Origin: Pseudomonas sp. Seg1
GTDB lineage: Bacteria > Pseudomonadota > Gammaproteobacteria > Pseudomonadales > Pseudomonadaceae
NCBI RefSeq assembly: GCF_018326005.1
Contig: NZ_AP021903.1
Span: 5,887,501 to 5,951,500 of the forward strand
DNA length: 64,000 bases
Direction of reading: 5' to 3'
The position numbers were made by a program, and so were the translations under genes. The notes beneath the pieces are model-generated. The model had not been told where the DNA came from, did not search any database, and worked only from the letters and a program-made list of their open reading frames with translations. Numbering within the stretch: the first letter of the stretch is position 1; the number at the start of each line of letters is the position of its first letter. Of this stretch, positions 20,309 through 28,954 are shown piece after piece.

Positions 20309-21082
20309 CCAGAGTTTGCGGGTGACCACCACGATGGCGTTTCCAGAAGGGGATTGAGAAGCGTCGGGCAACGTTATCTCAGCGGCCGTACCGAGGCAAC
20401 CGGGAATTAGCTTGCGCAGATCGTCGATCACCAGCGCCGGGGATTCCTCGGCAATCGGTCGGCCATGGTTGTAGCCGTAACTCAGTGCCACGCATTTGAC
20501 CCCTGCCGCTTTCGCCGCCAGCACGTCGCTGCGCGAGTCGCCGACGAACAACGATTGCGAGGCCGGGATGTTGGCCATTTTCATCACGAAGAACAGCGCG
20601 GCCGGGTCAGGCTTCTTCTGCGGCAGCGTGTCACCGCCGATGATCCACTTGAAGTAGCGGCCGATCTTCATCTGATCCAGCAACGGCGCGACGAAGCGCT
20701 CCGGCTTGTTGGTGATCAGCGCCATGGCCACGCCCTGCTTGTGCAGCCACTTGAGGGTGTCGCGCACGCCGGGATAAACCACGGTCAGCTCATGGCTGGC
20801 GCCGTAAGCCTCCATGAAAACCTCGAGCGCGTGCTCGGCCTCGACGTCATCCACGGCGGAGTGATCGATGCCACCGGCCAGTGCGCGGCGCACCAGTACA
20901 GGCGCGCCGTTGCCAACCCACTCGCGCACCGCGTCGATGCCCGCAGGTTGGCGGCCGAGGGTGAGCAGCATGTTGTCCACCGCTGCCGCCAGGTCGGGAA
21001 CCGAGTCGATCAGCGTGCCATCCAGATCGAACATCACCAACCGTGGCAGTTTGCCCGGGAACAGCTGCTCAAAACCGCTCAT
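20264..21082 (-). CDS. gph: Phosphoglycolate phosphatase with trp-leader-like C-terminal tail
   Basis: HAD-superfamily phosphatase that removes 2-phosphoglycolate arising from DNA repair. It has 272 residues. The nucleophile motif [14 protein letters not shown] is near residues 18-31, and the ITNKPERF and [15 protein letters not shown] motifs follow. E. coli Gph has 252 residues; the extra C-terminal 25-30 residues match the trpG leader peptide, including the ARWRWRA end. Its start overlaps the rpe stop by four bases (translational coupling). Context with rpe and trpE supports Gph over the related MupP, which in pseudomonads lies next to ubiG. Confidence 0.9.
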   Translation of the reverse strand: MSGFEQLFPGKLPRLVMFDLDGTLIDSVPDLAAAVDNMLLTLGRQPAGIDAVREWVGNGAPVLVRRALAGGIDHSAVDDVEAEHALEVFMEAYGASHELTVVYPGVRDTLKWLHKQGVAMALITNKPERFVAPLLDQMKIGRYFKWIIGGDTLPQKKPDPAALFFVMKMANIPASQSLFVGDSRSDVLAAKAAGVKCVALSYGYNHGRPIAEESPALVIDDLRKLIPGCLGTAAEITLPDASQSPSGNAIVVVTRKLWMKVIKALARWRWRA

Positions 21083-21753
21083 GGACGTGCCAGCGCCAGC
21101 TCGGAACGCATCTTGTCGATGACTTCCTGATAGTTCGGCGCGTTGAAGATCGCCGAGCCGGCCACGAACGTGTCGGCGCCAGCGGCGGCGATTTCACGGA
21201 TGTTGTTGACGTTGACGCCGCCATCGATTTCCAGACGGATGTCACGGCCCGAGGCATCGATGATCGCCCGCGCTTCGCGCAGTTTGTCGAGGGTGCCGGG
21301 AATGAACTTCTGCCCGCCAAAGCCCGGGTTGACGCTCATCAGCAAGACCATGTCGACCTTGTCGATCACGTACTTGAGCACGTCCAGCGGGGTCGCCGGG
21401 TTGAACACCAGACCGGATTTGCAGCCGCCCTCACGGATCAGTTGCAGCGAGCGATCGACGTGCAGCGTGGCTTCCGGGTGGAAGGTGATGTAAGTCGCGC
21501 CGGCCTCGATGAAGTCGCCGACGATGCGGTCCACCGGGCTGACCATCAGGTGCGCGTCGATCGGCGCGGTGATGCCGTACTTGCGCAGTGCCGCGCAGAC
21601 CATCGGACCAATGGTCAGGTTGGGCACGTAGTGGTTGTCCATGACATCGAAGTGAACGAAGTCGGCACCAGCGGCCAGAACGTTGTCTACTTCTTCGCCG
21701 AGGCGAGCGAAGTCGGCAGAGAGAATCGACGGAGCAATTACGAAGGGCTGCAT
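21079..21753 (-). CDS. rpe: Ribulose-phosphate 3-epimerase
   Basis: TIM-barrel epimerase interconverting ribulose-5-phosphate and xylulose-5-phosphate in the pentose phosphate pathway. The ATG at 21753 ([15 protein letters not shown]) gives 224 residues, with AAGGTG upstream; the 22 codons further upstream are not family-like. The metal/catalytic segments [12 protein letters not shown] and [15 protein letters not shown] [14 protein letters not shown] are intact. First gene of the rpe-gph-trpE run. Confidence 0.96.
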   Translation of the reverse strand: MQPFVIAPSILSADFARLGEEVDNVLAAGADFVHFDVMDNHYVPNLTIGPMVCAALRKYGITAPIDAHLMVSPVDRIVGDFIEAGATYITFHPEATLHVDRSLQLIREGGCKSGLVFNPATPLDVLKYVIDKVDMVLLMSVNPGFGGQKFIPGTLDKLREARAIIDASGRDIRLEIDGGVNVNNIREIAAAGADTFVAGSAIFNAPNYQEVIDKMRSELALARP

Positions 21754-21867
21754 GACGCACCTTTTCTGAGCTAAATCACGATGGCGCGCATTGTATACCT
21801 CAAGTTTCCGCGCGCGCACCGTGACCGCGATGATTGGGTTGTGCCATGAGCGGTGACCGATGTCGAC

Positions 21868-23016
21868 TCAGTACGCCGCGCGATAGATCTTCTCGATATC
21901 CACGGCGCTGAGCTTGCGTGGGTTGTTGCGCATCAAGCGCTCGATGCCCGCGGCCTCCACGGCCATGGCCGGGATCGCCTCTTCCGGCACACCGAAACTG
22001 CGCAGACCGGCAGGAATTTCCACCGCTGCGCACAGATCGGTCATGGCCTGCACGGCTTTGTCTGCCGCTTCGCTGGCACTCAGATGAGCGGTCTTCACCC
22101 CCATGGCTTCGGCAATATCCTGCATGCGTTCGACGCAGGCCATTTTGTTCCAGGTCATGACATACGACAGCAACAAGGCATTGCTGACCCCGTGAGCGAT
22201 GTTGTAGCGCCCGCCCAACGGATACGCCAGCGCATGCACCGCGCCAACCCCGGCATTACCGAACGCCATGCCGGCCATCAGGCTTGCGGTGGCCATGTCT
22301 TCGCGGGCTTGCAGATTGGCGCCGTTGGCGTAGGCCTTGGGCAACGCCTTGGCAATCAGTTTGATGGCACCGATGGCCAGCGAGTCGGTGATCGGCGAGG
22401 CATTTACCGACAGATAGGACTCGATGGCGTGAACCAGCGCGTCGACGCCACTGGCGGCGGTGACGCTGCGCGGGCAAGTCAGGGTCATCTGCGGGCTGAC
22501 CAGCGCCACGTCCGGTAATAGATAGTCGCTGACGATGCCTTTCTTCAACTGCGCGACTTTGTCGGAGAGGATCGCCACGTTGGTTACTTCCGAGCCGGTG
22601 CCGGCGGTGGTCGGAATGGCGATCAGCGGCGGGCCTTTGCGCGGCACCTGGTCGACGCCGAACAGGTCCTCCAGCGCGCCGTGGTAACCGGCGTACGCCG
22701 CCACGCTTTTGGCGATGTCGATGGCGCTGCCGCCACCGAGGCCGATCAAACCGTCATGCCCGCCCTCGCGGTAAACGCGCATGCAGTCTTCGACGATGGC
22801 GATTTCCGGGTCCGGCAGTACGCGGTCGAAGATCTCGTAGTCGCGCCCGCCGAGTTGTACCAGCGCCAACTCGACGGTGCCGGACTTGACCAGCGCGACG
22901 TCGGTGACGATCAGCGGGTTGTCGATGTCGAGGCGCGTGAGTTCGGCGGCCAGTTGCTCGATGGCGGCGGCGCCGGTGATCAGTTTGTGAGCGATTTTGA
23001 ACTGGGACAGACTCAT
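21868..23016 (-). CDS. Iron-containing (group III) alcohol dehydrogenase
   Basis: NAD-dependent dehydrogenase of the Fe-ADH family, 382 residues from the ATG at 23016 (MSLSQFKIAHKLI). The nucleotide-binding GLGGGSAIDIAK and the PTTAGTGSE motif are intact, and the metal-binding histidines fall in the VGAVHALAYPLGG and NIAHGVSNALL segments. The substrate is not revealed; relatives act on butanol, lactaldehyde, 1,3-propanediol or 4-hydroxybutyrate. It sits directly downstream of the Agt-like transporter genes on the same strand, separated by a repeat element, so it may share their substrate range. I do not recall it between agt and rpe in P. aeruginosa. Confidence 0.85.
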   Translation of the reverse strand: MSLSQFKIAHKLITGAAAIEQLAAELTRLDIDNPLIVTDVALVKSGTVELALVQLGGRDYEIFDRVLPDPEIAIVEDCMRVYREGGHDGLIGLGGGSAIDIAKSVAAYAGYHGALEDLFGVDQVPRKGPPLIAIPTTAGTGSEVTNVAILSDKVAQLKKGIVSDYLLPDVALVSPQMTLTCPRSVTAASGVDALVHAIESYLSVNASPITDSLAIGAIKLIAKALPKAYANGANLQAREDMATASLMAGMAFGNAGVGAVHALAYPLGGRYNIAHGVSNALLLSYVMTWNKMACVERMQDIAEAMGVKTAHLSASEAADKAVQAMTDLCAAVEIPAGLRSFGVPEEAIPAMAVEAAGIERLMRNNPRKLSAVDIEKIYRAAY

Positions 23017-23129
23017 CGTGCGCAGCCTCTTATAGATGTGGGAGCTGGGCACAAGATTAGCTGAGGGTTTGGGGTTGTCTGCTATTCAGGTGGTGAATGA
23101 CCCAGTCGCGAGGATGGTACACACTGATT

Positions 23130-23236
23130 GTTCCCACGCTCCGCGTGGGAATACAGCCGGGGACGCTCTGCGTTCCATCCGCGAGCTGGAACGCGGAGCG
23201 TCCCGAGAGGCATTCCCACGCAGAGCGTGGGAACGA
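23130..23236. repeat. Composite palindromic repeat of about 107 bp
   Basis: Outer arms GTTCCCACGCTCCGCGTGGG and the mirrored CCCACGCAGAGCGTGGGAAC enclose a second inverted pair, GGGACGCTCTGCGTTCCA against TGGAACGCGGAGCGTCCC. It forms a nested cruciform and sits just past the stop of the last permease gene, before the dehydrogenase. This is a known-looking repeat class in P. fluorescens genomes, distinct from the REP classes elsewhere in the window. Confidence 0.85.
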
Positions 23237-23242
23237 TCGGCG

Positions 23243-24067
23243 TCAGACCTGAGCGGTACGCAGTTTTTCGCTGCGGCCTCGTAACCATTCCAGGGTCAGC
23301 AGCAGGATGACGGAAAAGGCGATCAGCAACGTAGCCGCAGCAGCGATGGTCGGGCTCAAGTTCTCCCGAATCCCGCTGAACATTTGCCTTGGCAACGTCG
23401 CCTGCTCAGGCCCGGCCAGAAACAGCGTCACCACCACTTCATCAAACGACGTCGCGAAGGCAAACAGCGCCCCGGAAATTACCCCCGGCGCAATCAGCGG
23501 CAAGGTCACCCGGCGGAACGCCGTCAGCGGCGATGCACCGAGACTCGCGGCCGCACGCACCAGATTGTGGTTAAACCCCTGCAACGTCGCCGACACCGTG
23601 ATGATCACAAACGGCACACCCAGCACCGCATGCACCACGATGAGCGAGAAGAAGCTGTTACCCAAACCCAGCGGTGCGAAGAACAGATAACTCGCCACAC
23701 CAATGATCACCACCGGCACCACCATCGGCGAAATCACCAGCGCCATCACCAGCGATTTTCCGGGGAAGTCGCCGCGGGTCAGACCGATCGCCGCCAGTGT
23801 GCCGAAGACCATCGCCAGCACCGTCGCGGCCGGGGCGACGATGATGCTGTTCTTCAGGGCGCGCATCCATTCCGCCGAAGCAAAAAAATCCTGATACCAA
23901 TGCAGCGAAAAGCCCTGCAGCGGGTACACGAGAAAACTGCCCGAGTTGAACGACAGCGGCACGATCACCAGCACCGGCAGAATCAGGAACAGCAGGATCA
24001 AGCCGCAGAGAATCCGCAAGCTGTAGAACCACACCCGTTCGATGGGCGACATGTAAGGACTCAGCAT
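23243..24067 (-). CDS. ABC transporter permease (PotI-like)
   Basis: Inner-membrane permease subunit, 274 residues, about six helices. The EAA-type coupling motif is AAASLGASPLTAFRRVTLP, which contacts the ATPase. It resembles PotI/YdcV of polyamine-type importers. It follows the partner permease by 12 bases. In P. aeruginosa the syntenic transporter (Agt) imports GABA and 5-aminovalerate (recalled), and the adjacent AgtSR-like genes support the same substrate class here. Confidence 0.9.
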   Translation of the reverse strand: MLSPYMSPIERVWFYSLRILCGLILLFLILPVLVIVPLSFNSGSFLVYPLQGFSLHWYQDFFASAEWMRALKNSIIVAPAATVLAMVFGTLAAIGLTRGDFPGKSLVMALVISPMVVPVVIIGVASYLFFAPLGLGNSFFSLIVVHAVLGVPFVIITVSATLQGFNHNLVRAAASLGASPLTAFRRVTLPLIAPGVISGALFAFATSFDEVVVTLFLAGPEQATLPRQMFSGIRENLSPTIAAAATLLIAFSVILLLTLEWLRGRSEKLRTAQV

Positions 24068-24079
24068 TTCAAATTCCCC

Positions 24080-25327
24080 TTAGCTCAGGCGCAGGCGACT
24101 GGCGCCCACCAGCCAGCTGTAGATCAGATAAAGCACCACGGTCGCCAGCAGCAGCAAGCCGCCCAACGCAGTGGCCATGCCCCAGTTGATGCTGGTGTTG
24201 GTGTAGAACGCGACGAAGTAGCTGACCATCTGATCGTTCGGACTGCCGAGCAGCGCCGGGGTGATGTAGTAGCCGATGGCGAGGATGAACACCAACAGGC
24301 AACCGGCGCCGACACCGGCATAGGTCTGCGGGAAGTACACCCGCCAGAAACTGGCGAACGGGTGGCAGCCCAGCGAGATCGCGGCGCGCATGTAGGTCGG
24401 CGAGATGCCTTTCATCACGCTGTAGATCGGCAGGATCATGAATGGCAGCAGGATGTGCACCATCGAGATGTACACGCCGGTCCGGTTGAACACCAGTTCC
24501 AGCGGTTTATCGATGATGCCCATGGCCAGCAGCGCACTGTTGATCAACCCGCCTGATTGCAGGAGCACGATCCATGCGGCGACCCGTACCAGAATCGAAG
24601 TCCAGAACGGCAGCAGCACCAGAATCATCAACAGGTTGCTTTGGCGAGAAGGCAGGTTCGCCAGCAGATACGCCAGTGGATAAGCGAGCAGCAGGCAGAT
24701 CACCGTGATGATCAGGCCCATCCAGAAGGTGCGGGCAAAGATATCGAGGTAGATCGCCTGATCCGGCGTGGCCGGGGCGATTTCGCCGAGGTCGTCGATA
24801 CGGTGGTCGACCGCCGCCAGCAGGTAGTAAGGCGTGATACTGCTGGTGTTGCGTTCCACCGCTTGCCAGTAGGCCGGATCGCCCCAACGCTCGTCGAGCG
24901 CTTCCAGTGCTTCTTTATAGGAGGCCGGTTCGCTGGCGAATGGCAGCGCCCGGGCGGTTTTGGTCAGCAGGCTGCGATAGCCGGCCAACTCCATGTTCAA
25001 GCGCTTGGACAGATCGCCCAGCGTCTGGTTTTTGCGTGCTTCGGCGAGGTCTTCGCCGGCGGCTTTGTAGACCGGCTCAGCGGGCAAGCCACGGCCGTCC
25101 CAACTGGCGATGGCCGCCACCGTGCGCGGCATGCCGCCGACCACTTCGGGGTTGCCGACGCTTTTGTAGAGCAGCGCCACGATCGGCACCAGGAACACCA
25201 GCAACAGAAACAGCACCAGCGGCGCAATCAGCGCCTGGGCCTTCCAGCGGTTGACCCGCTCGGCGCGTTTGAGCTTCTGCTTCAAGGTGGGGCTGGCGCC
25301 CTCGTTCAGGGGAACGGCGATGGCCAT
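24080..25327 (-). CDS. ABC transporter permease (PotH-like) with large periplasmic insert
   Basis: Second permease subunit, 415 residues from the ATG at 25327 (MAIAVPLNEG), which suits the family better than the ATG 15 codons upstream. A cytoplasmic head is followed by helix 1 (ALIAPLVLFLLLVFLVPIV). About 130 periplasmic residues then come before the remaining helices, typical of the large PotB/PotH subgroup in pseudomonads. The coupling motif is AAISLGCHPFASFWRVYFP. It pairs with the smaller permease downstream. A 305-base gap holding a REP pair separates it from the binding-protein gene. Confidence 0.9.
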   Translation of the reverse strand: MAIAVPLNEGASPTLKQKLKRAERVNRWKAQALIAPLVLFLLLVFLVPIVALLYKSVGNPEVVGGMPRTVAAIASWDGRGLPAEPVYKAAGEDLAEARKNQTLGDLSKRLNMELAGYRSLLTKTARALPFASEPASYKEALEALDERWGDPAYWQAVERNTSSITPYYLLAAVDHRIDDLGEIAPATPDQAIYLDIFARTFWMGLIITVICLLLAYPLAYLLANLPSRQSNLLMILVLLPFWTSILVRVAAWIVLLQSGGLINSALLAMGIIDKPLELVFNRTGVYISMVHILLPFMILPIYSVMKGISPTYMRAAISLGCHPFASFWRVYFPQTYAGVGAGCLLVFILAIGYYITPALLGSPNDQMVSYFVAFYTNTSINWGMATALGGLLLLATVVLYLIYSWLVGASRLRLS

Positions 25328-25432
25328 GACGTACTCCGCAAATCTTTGATCGTTACAGAGGTGGCGAGCCACCGCTGTTGTGTTGAAACACTACTACCGC
25401 TGGGAGCGAGCCTTCCTGAGAGAGCGAACCTT

Positions 25433-25565
25433 TGTGGCGAGGGGATTTATCCCCGATGGGTTGCGAAGCAGCCCCAAGACCACGCAGCTCGTTGTGTCAG
25501 GAAGATTGAAGTCTCAGGTTTTACGACTGCTACGCAGCCGATCGGGGATAAATCCCCTCGCCACA
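25433..25565. repeat. REP pair, class B
   Basis: TGTGGCGAGGGGATTTATCC and its mirror GGATAAATCCCCTCGCCACA are about 90 bases apart. It occupies most of the 305-base gap between the permease and binding-protein genes of the transporter. In mRNA this could act as a 3' stabiliser, letting the binding protein be made in excess over the permeases. No gene is visible in the gap. Confidence 0.85.
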
Positions 25566-25632
25566 AAAATCTCACTCCCCACACAAACTCAGCACACCAT
25601 AAGCCCGCCCTCAAACGAGAGCGGGCCTCGGG

Positions 25633-26676
25633 TTACTTCGCAGCCCAGGAATTGAAGCGCTGTTCCAGTTGCTCGCCGTTGTCAGCCCAGAAGCTGACGT
25701 CGATCTGCACCTGGTTGGCGATGTTTTCCGGGGTGGTCGGCATGTCTTTCAGCACGTCCTTGCTCAGCAGCGGAACGGCTTGGGTATTGGCCGGGCCGTA
25801 GGCGATGTTTTCCGAGTAGGTCTTCTGCTGCTGTGGCTGGACCGAGTAGGCGATGAATTTCTTCGCCGCTTCAGCACGCGCCTTGTCCAGGCCTTTCGGG
25901 ATGGCCCACGCGTCAAAATCGTAGATACCGCCGTTCCACACCACTTTCAGGTTGGATTCTTTCTGCACCGCCGCGATACGACCGTTGTAGGCCGAGCTCA
26001 TGACCACGTCACCGGAAGCGAGGTATTGCGGCGGTTGCGCGCCAGCTTCCCACCACTGGATATTCGGCTTGAGTTCATCAAGCTTCTTGAACGCACGATC
26101 CTGACCACCCTTGCTCGCGAGTTCCTTGTAGACGTCTTTCGGCGCAACGCCATCAGCCATCAACGCGAATTCGAGGGTGTACTTGGCACCTTTGCGCAGA
26201 CCACGCTTGCCCGGGAATTTCTTCGTGTCCCAGAAATCCGCCCAGCTGGTCGGCGCGGTTTTCAGCTTGTCAGCGTTATAGGCCAGTACGGTCGACCAAA
26301 CGAAGAAACCCACGCCGCAAGGCTGAATCGCGCCTTTGACGTAGTCTTCGGTTTTGCCGAACAGCGCCGGATCGAGTTGCTCGAACATGTCTTCGTCGCA
26401 ACCACGGGACAGTTCTGGCGATTCAACTTCCACCAGATCCCACGACACGCTCTTGGTGTCGACCATGGCTTTGACCTTGGCCATCTCGCCGTTGTACTCG
26501 CCAGCAACGATCTTGCCGTTGCCCGCCGCTTCCCACGGTGCATAGAAGGCTTTGACTTGCGCCGCCTTGTTCGCCCCGCCAAACGACACCACGGTCAAAT
26601 CCGGGCCAGCGGCCATTGCGCTTGCCGCACCCATCAGGCCCAGGGTCAGGGCGGTGAACTTCAGGGATCTCAACAT
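25633..26676 (-). CDS. ABC transporter periplasmic binding protein (PotD/PotF-like)
   Basis: Solute-binding protein, 347 residues, with a clear signal peptide ending near residue 22 (AASAMA/AG). The mature protein has the type II SBP fold of the PotD/spermidine-putrescine family (LTVVSFGGANKAAQVKAF start). There is no lipobox cysteine, so it is free in the periplasm. It is encoded between the ATPase and permease genes. The expected ligands, by synteny with the Agt system, are GABA and 5-aminovalerate; the sequence alone does not show this. Confidence 0.88.
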   Translation of the reverse strand: MLRSLKFTALTLGLMGAASAMAAGPDLTVVSFGGANKAAQVKAFYAPWEAAGNGKIVAGEYNGEMAKVKAMVDTKSVSWDLVEVESPELSRGCDEDMFEQLDPALFGKTEDYVKGAIQPCGVGFFVWSTVLAYNADKLKTAPTSWADFWDTKKFPGKRGLRKGAKYTLEFALMADGVAPKDVYKELASKGGQDRAFKKLDELKPNIQWWEAGAQPPQYLASGDVVMSSAYNGRIAAVQKESNLKVVWNGGIYDFDAWAIPKGLDKARAEAAKKFIAYSVQPQQQKTYSENIAYGPANTQAVPLLSKDVLKDMPTTPENIANQVQIDVSFWADNGEQLEQRFNSWAAK

Positions 26677-26725
26677 TTATTGTTCTCTCCACGTGCAGGG
26701 TTGGTGTTGGTACAACGGGGGGCGA

Positions 26726-27850
26726 TCAGTTCGCCTCTAACAGCGGGTCAAGCGCACGAACGTGCTCGACCTGCCAGCCAAGCGGTACCACGTCGCCGAC
26801 GGCGAGCGCAGGATCGAGCTCGGCAATCGGTTGTTTCACGAAGAAGTCGGTCTTGCCGCAGACTTCCAGGCGCACCCGGACGTGGTCGCCCAGATAGATG
26901 AATTCCGCCACCCTCCCTGAGAAGCGGTTGACGCATTGGTCGCTGGAACCGTTGAGGCTCACGCGTTCCGGACGGATCGACAGGGTCACCGGTTCACCGG
27001 TCTGGCCGACGTTGACTGCCAGCGCCTCGACCTTTTCGCCACGCCCCAACTCGACCACGCAGCGCTCGCCGCTCTGACTGAGCAGGCGACCATTGAGGCG
27101 GTTGTTCTCGCCGATGAAGTTGGCGACGAAGGTGTTTTTCGGTTCTTCGTAAAGCGTGCGCGGTGGCGCGATCTGCTGGATTTCGCCTTGATGGAAGACT
27201 GCAACGCGATCAGACATGGTCAGCGCTTCACCCTGATCGTGAGTCACGTAGACCACAGTCACGCCGAGACGCTGGTGCAGGTGCTTGATTTCCATCTGCA
27301 TGTGTTCACGCAGCTGTTTATCGAGGGCACCGAGGGGTTCATCCATCAGCACCAGTTGCGGTTCGAACACCAAGGCGCGGGCCAGGGCCACACGTTGCTG
27401 CTGACCACCGGACAACTGCGCCGGGTAGCGCGAGGCGAACGCATCGAGTTGGACCATGCTGAGGACTTTCTTCACACGGTCGCTGACGTCGCTCTTGTTC
27501 AAGCCACGTACAGTCAGTGGGAAGGCGAGGTTTTCCGCGACGGTCATGTGCGGGAACAGCGCGTAGTTCTGGAACACCATGCCGATGTCGCGCTTGTGCG
27601 GCGGCACGTTGTTGATTGCGCGACCCGCCAGAAGGATTTCGCCGGCGGTCGGCGTCTCGAAACCGGCGAGCATCATCAGGCTGGTGGTCTTGCCGGAACC
27701 GGACGGCCCGAGCAGGGTGAGAAATTCGCCTTTGCGAATGTCCAGGTTGAGGTCTTTGACGATCAGGTTCTCGCCGTCGTAGCTCTTCTGCACTCCACGA
27801 AAGCTGACCAGCACATCACTGGCCCCTGCGTTTGAATCGACCTGGCTCAT
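26726..27850 (-). CDS. ABC transporter ATP-binding protein (PotA-like)
   Basis: Cytoplasmic ATPase of the same importer, 374 residues from the ATG at 27850 (AGGTG upstream); a GTG two codons earlier is an alternative. Walker A is GPSGSGKTT, the signature LSGGQQQRVALARAL, Walker B LVLMDEPLGALD, and a C-terminal TOBE domain covers about the last 90 residues. It is first gene of the transporter operon. The 348 bases upstream hold a 16-bp palindrome and a REP pair before the regulator gene. Confidence 0.93.
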   Translation of the reverse strand: MSQVDSNAGASDVLVSFRGVQKSYDGENLIVKDLNLDIRKGEFLTLLGPSGSGKTTSLMMLAGFETPTAGEILLAGRAINNVPPHKRDIGMVFQNYALFPHMTVAENLAFPLTVRGLNKSDVSDRVKKVLSMVQLDAFASRYPAQLSGGQQQRVALARALVFEPQLVLMDEPLGALDKQLREHMQMEIKHLHQRLGVTVVYVTHDQGEALTMSDRVAVFHQGEIQQIAPPRTLYEEPKNTFVANFIGENNRLNGRLLSQSGERCVVELGRGEKVEALAVNVGQTGEPVTLSIRPERVSLNGSSDQCVNRFSGRVAEFIYLGDHVRVRLEVCGKTDFFVKQPIAELDPALAVGDVVPLGWQVEHVRALDPLLEAN

Positions 27851-27961
27851 ACCCACACCTTTGTTGTTGATGACTGCTTGTGTATCAAGCCTAGTGGCTG
27901 GCGGCAGGCACGCAAATCGGGGCGCAGGAGAGATTCGCCTCAGCCGGATGGAAGGTTGGGG

Positions 27962-27977
27962 GTAGGGATTGCCCTAC
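27962..27977. promoter_or_regulatory. 16-bp palindrome, candidate operator of the transporter operon
   Basis: GTAGGG-ATTG-CCCTAC, a perfect 6-4-6 inverted repeat about 112-127 bases upstream of the ATPase start codon. Its size and symmetry suit a LuxR/NarL-type response regulator dimer, and such a regulator is encoded just beyond it. No binding data exist here. A weak promoter-like TTGCGT-N16-TAGGCT lies between the palindrome and the gene on the minus strand. Confidence 0.4.
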
Positions 27978-28092
27978 AAGGATGGCGTTAATGGATAAGG
28001 CAGTTGCAAGCGCCGAGCAGCAAGCCGCAAGAACCAGCAAAAGCGCGTGTCGCTAATGGGTACGTCCACATTCGCAGGCTACACAGAGAAAC

Positions 28093-28193
28093 CTGTGGGA
28101 GCTGGCTTGCCAGCGATAGCGGTGGGTCAGCCGACATTGATGTGACTGACACTCCCTCATCGCTGGCAAGCCAGCTCCCACAGGTTTTTGTGG
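28093..28193. repeat. REP pair, class C (GTGGGAGCTGGCTTGCCAGC)
   Basis: CTGTGGGAGCTGGCTTGCCA and its mirror sit about 50 bases apart between the response-regulator stop and the transporter promoter region. Its right edge is five bases from the regulator's stop codon. Confidence 0.85.
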
Positions 28194-28198
28194 TGTGT

Positions 28199-28840
28199 TT
28201 AGAGAAGTTTGTGTTCCATCGCGTATTTCACCAGTTCGGCGAGCGAGGTGATGTTGAGCTTCTGCATCAACCGCGCCTTGTGCGTACTGATGGTTTTGCT
28301 GCTCAGGGCCAATTGCTGGGCAATGTCGTTGACGTTGGCGCCTTGGGCGAGGCGCTCGAACACCGAGAACTCACGCTCGGACAACAAGGAGTGCAGTGGC
28401 CGCGTATCAGTCAGGCCAACTTCGAAGACCATGCGATCCGCCAGATCCGGATCAATGTAACGCCCGCCCGCCGCGACTTTGCGGATCGCCGTGAGCAACA
28501 GCGCCGGATCGCTGTCCTTGGTCGCATACCCGGCCGCACCAACCTTCAAGGCGCGAGCGGCCATTTGCGCTTCGTCGTGCATCGACAGCACCAGAATCGC
28601 CGGTGGGTTGTTCAGCGCACGGATTCGCGGGATCGCCTCCAGACCGTTTACGCCGGGCATGGAGATGTCCAGCAACACCACTTCGCACGGCACGTTGCGC
28701 AGGGTTTCGAGCAACTGTTCGCCATTGCTCGCCTCCCCCACTACTTGCAGATCCTTGGCCAGGCCGATCAATTGCTTGATGCCTTCACGGACGATGGTGT
28801 GGTCTTCGGCTACCAGTACACGGATCACGTTTTTCTCCAT
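28199..28840 (-). CDS. agtR: NarL/LuxR-family response regulator, AgtR-like
   Basis: Response regulator of 213 residues. The receiver domain spans about 1-120, with the phosphoacceptor D58 in VVLLDISMPG and the acidic pair near residue 12 (AEDHT). The LuxR-type helix-turn-helix is at about 145-205 (LSEREFSVFERLAQGANVNDIAQQL and following). By position next to the transporter and sensor it corresponds to P. aeruginosa PA0601/AgtR, reported to control 5-aminovalerate/GABA uptake genes and responses to peptidoglycan fragments (recalled). It follows the sensor gene by 114 bases, which hold a REP pair. The symbol rests on synteny. Confidence 0.75.
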   Translation of the reverse strand: MEKNVIRVLVAEDHTIVREGIKQLIGLAKDLQVVGEASNGEQLLETLRNVPCEVVLLDISMPGVNGLEAIPRIRALNNPPAILVLSMHDEAQMAARALKVGAAGYATKDSDPALLLTAIRKVAAGGRYIDPDLADRMVFEVGLTDTRPLHSLLSEREFSVFERLAQGANVNDIAQQLALSSKTISTHKARLMQKLNITSLAELVKYAMEHKLL

Positions 28841-28864
28841 TGTTCTTATTCAGCGCCAAGGTCA

Positions 28865-28928
28865 TTCGCGAGCAGGCTCGCTCCCACAGGGAAAAGCATT
28901 CCAATGTGGGAGCGAGCCTGCTCGCGAA
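28865..28928. repeat. REP pair, class A
   Basis: Two head-to-head copies of the GCGAGCAGGCTCGCTCCCAC palindrome with a 14-base spacer, inserted between sensor and regulator genes of one putative operon. Confidence 0.88.
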
Positions 28929-28954
28929 AGCCCGACCCAAACACCACATAACCA

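Noticed and set aside
18708..20357. 549-residue plus-strand open frame opposite trpE
   Set aside because: Antisense shadow; crosses the trpE regulatory region and has shadow-type composition.
20264..21082. gph being MupP, the MurNAc-6-phosphate phosphatase of wall recycling
   Set aside because: MupP is gph-like and this window has other recycling genes, but the rpe-gph-trpE context is that of true Gph; MupP is normally beside ubiG.
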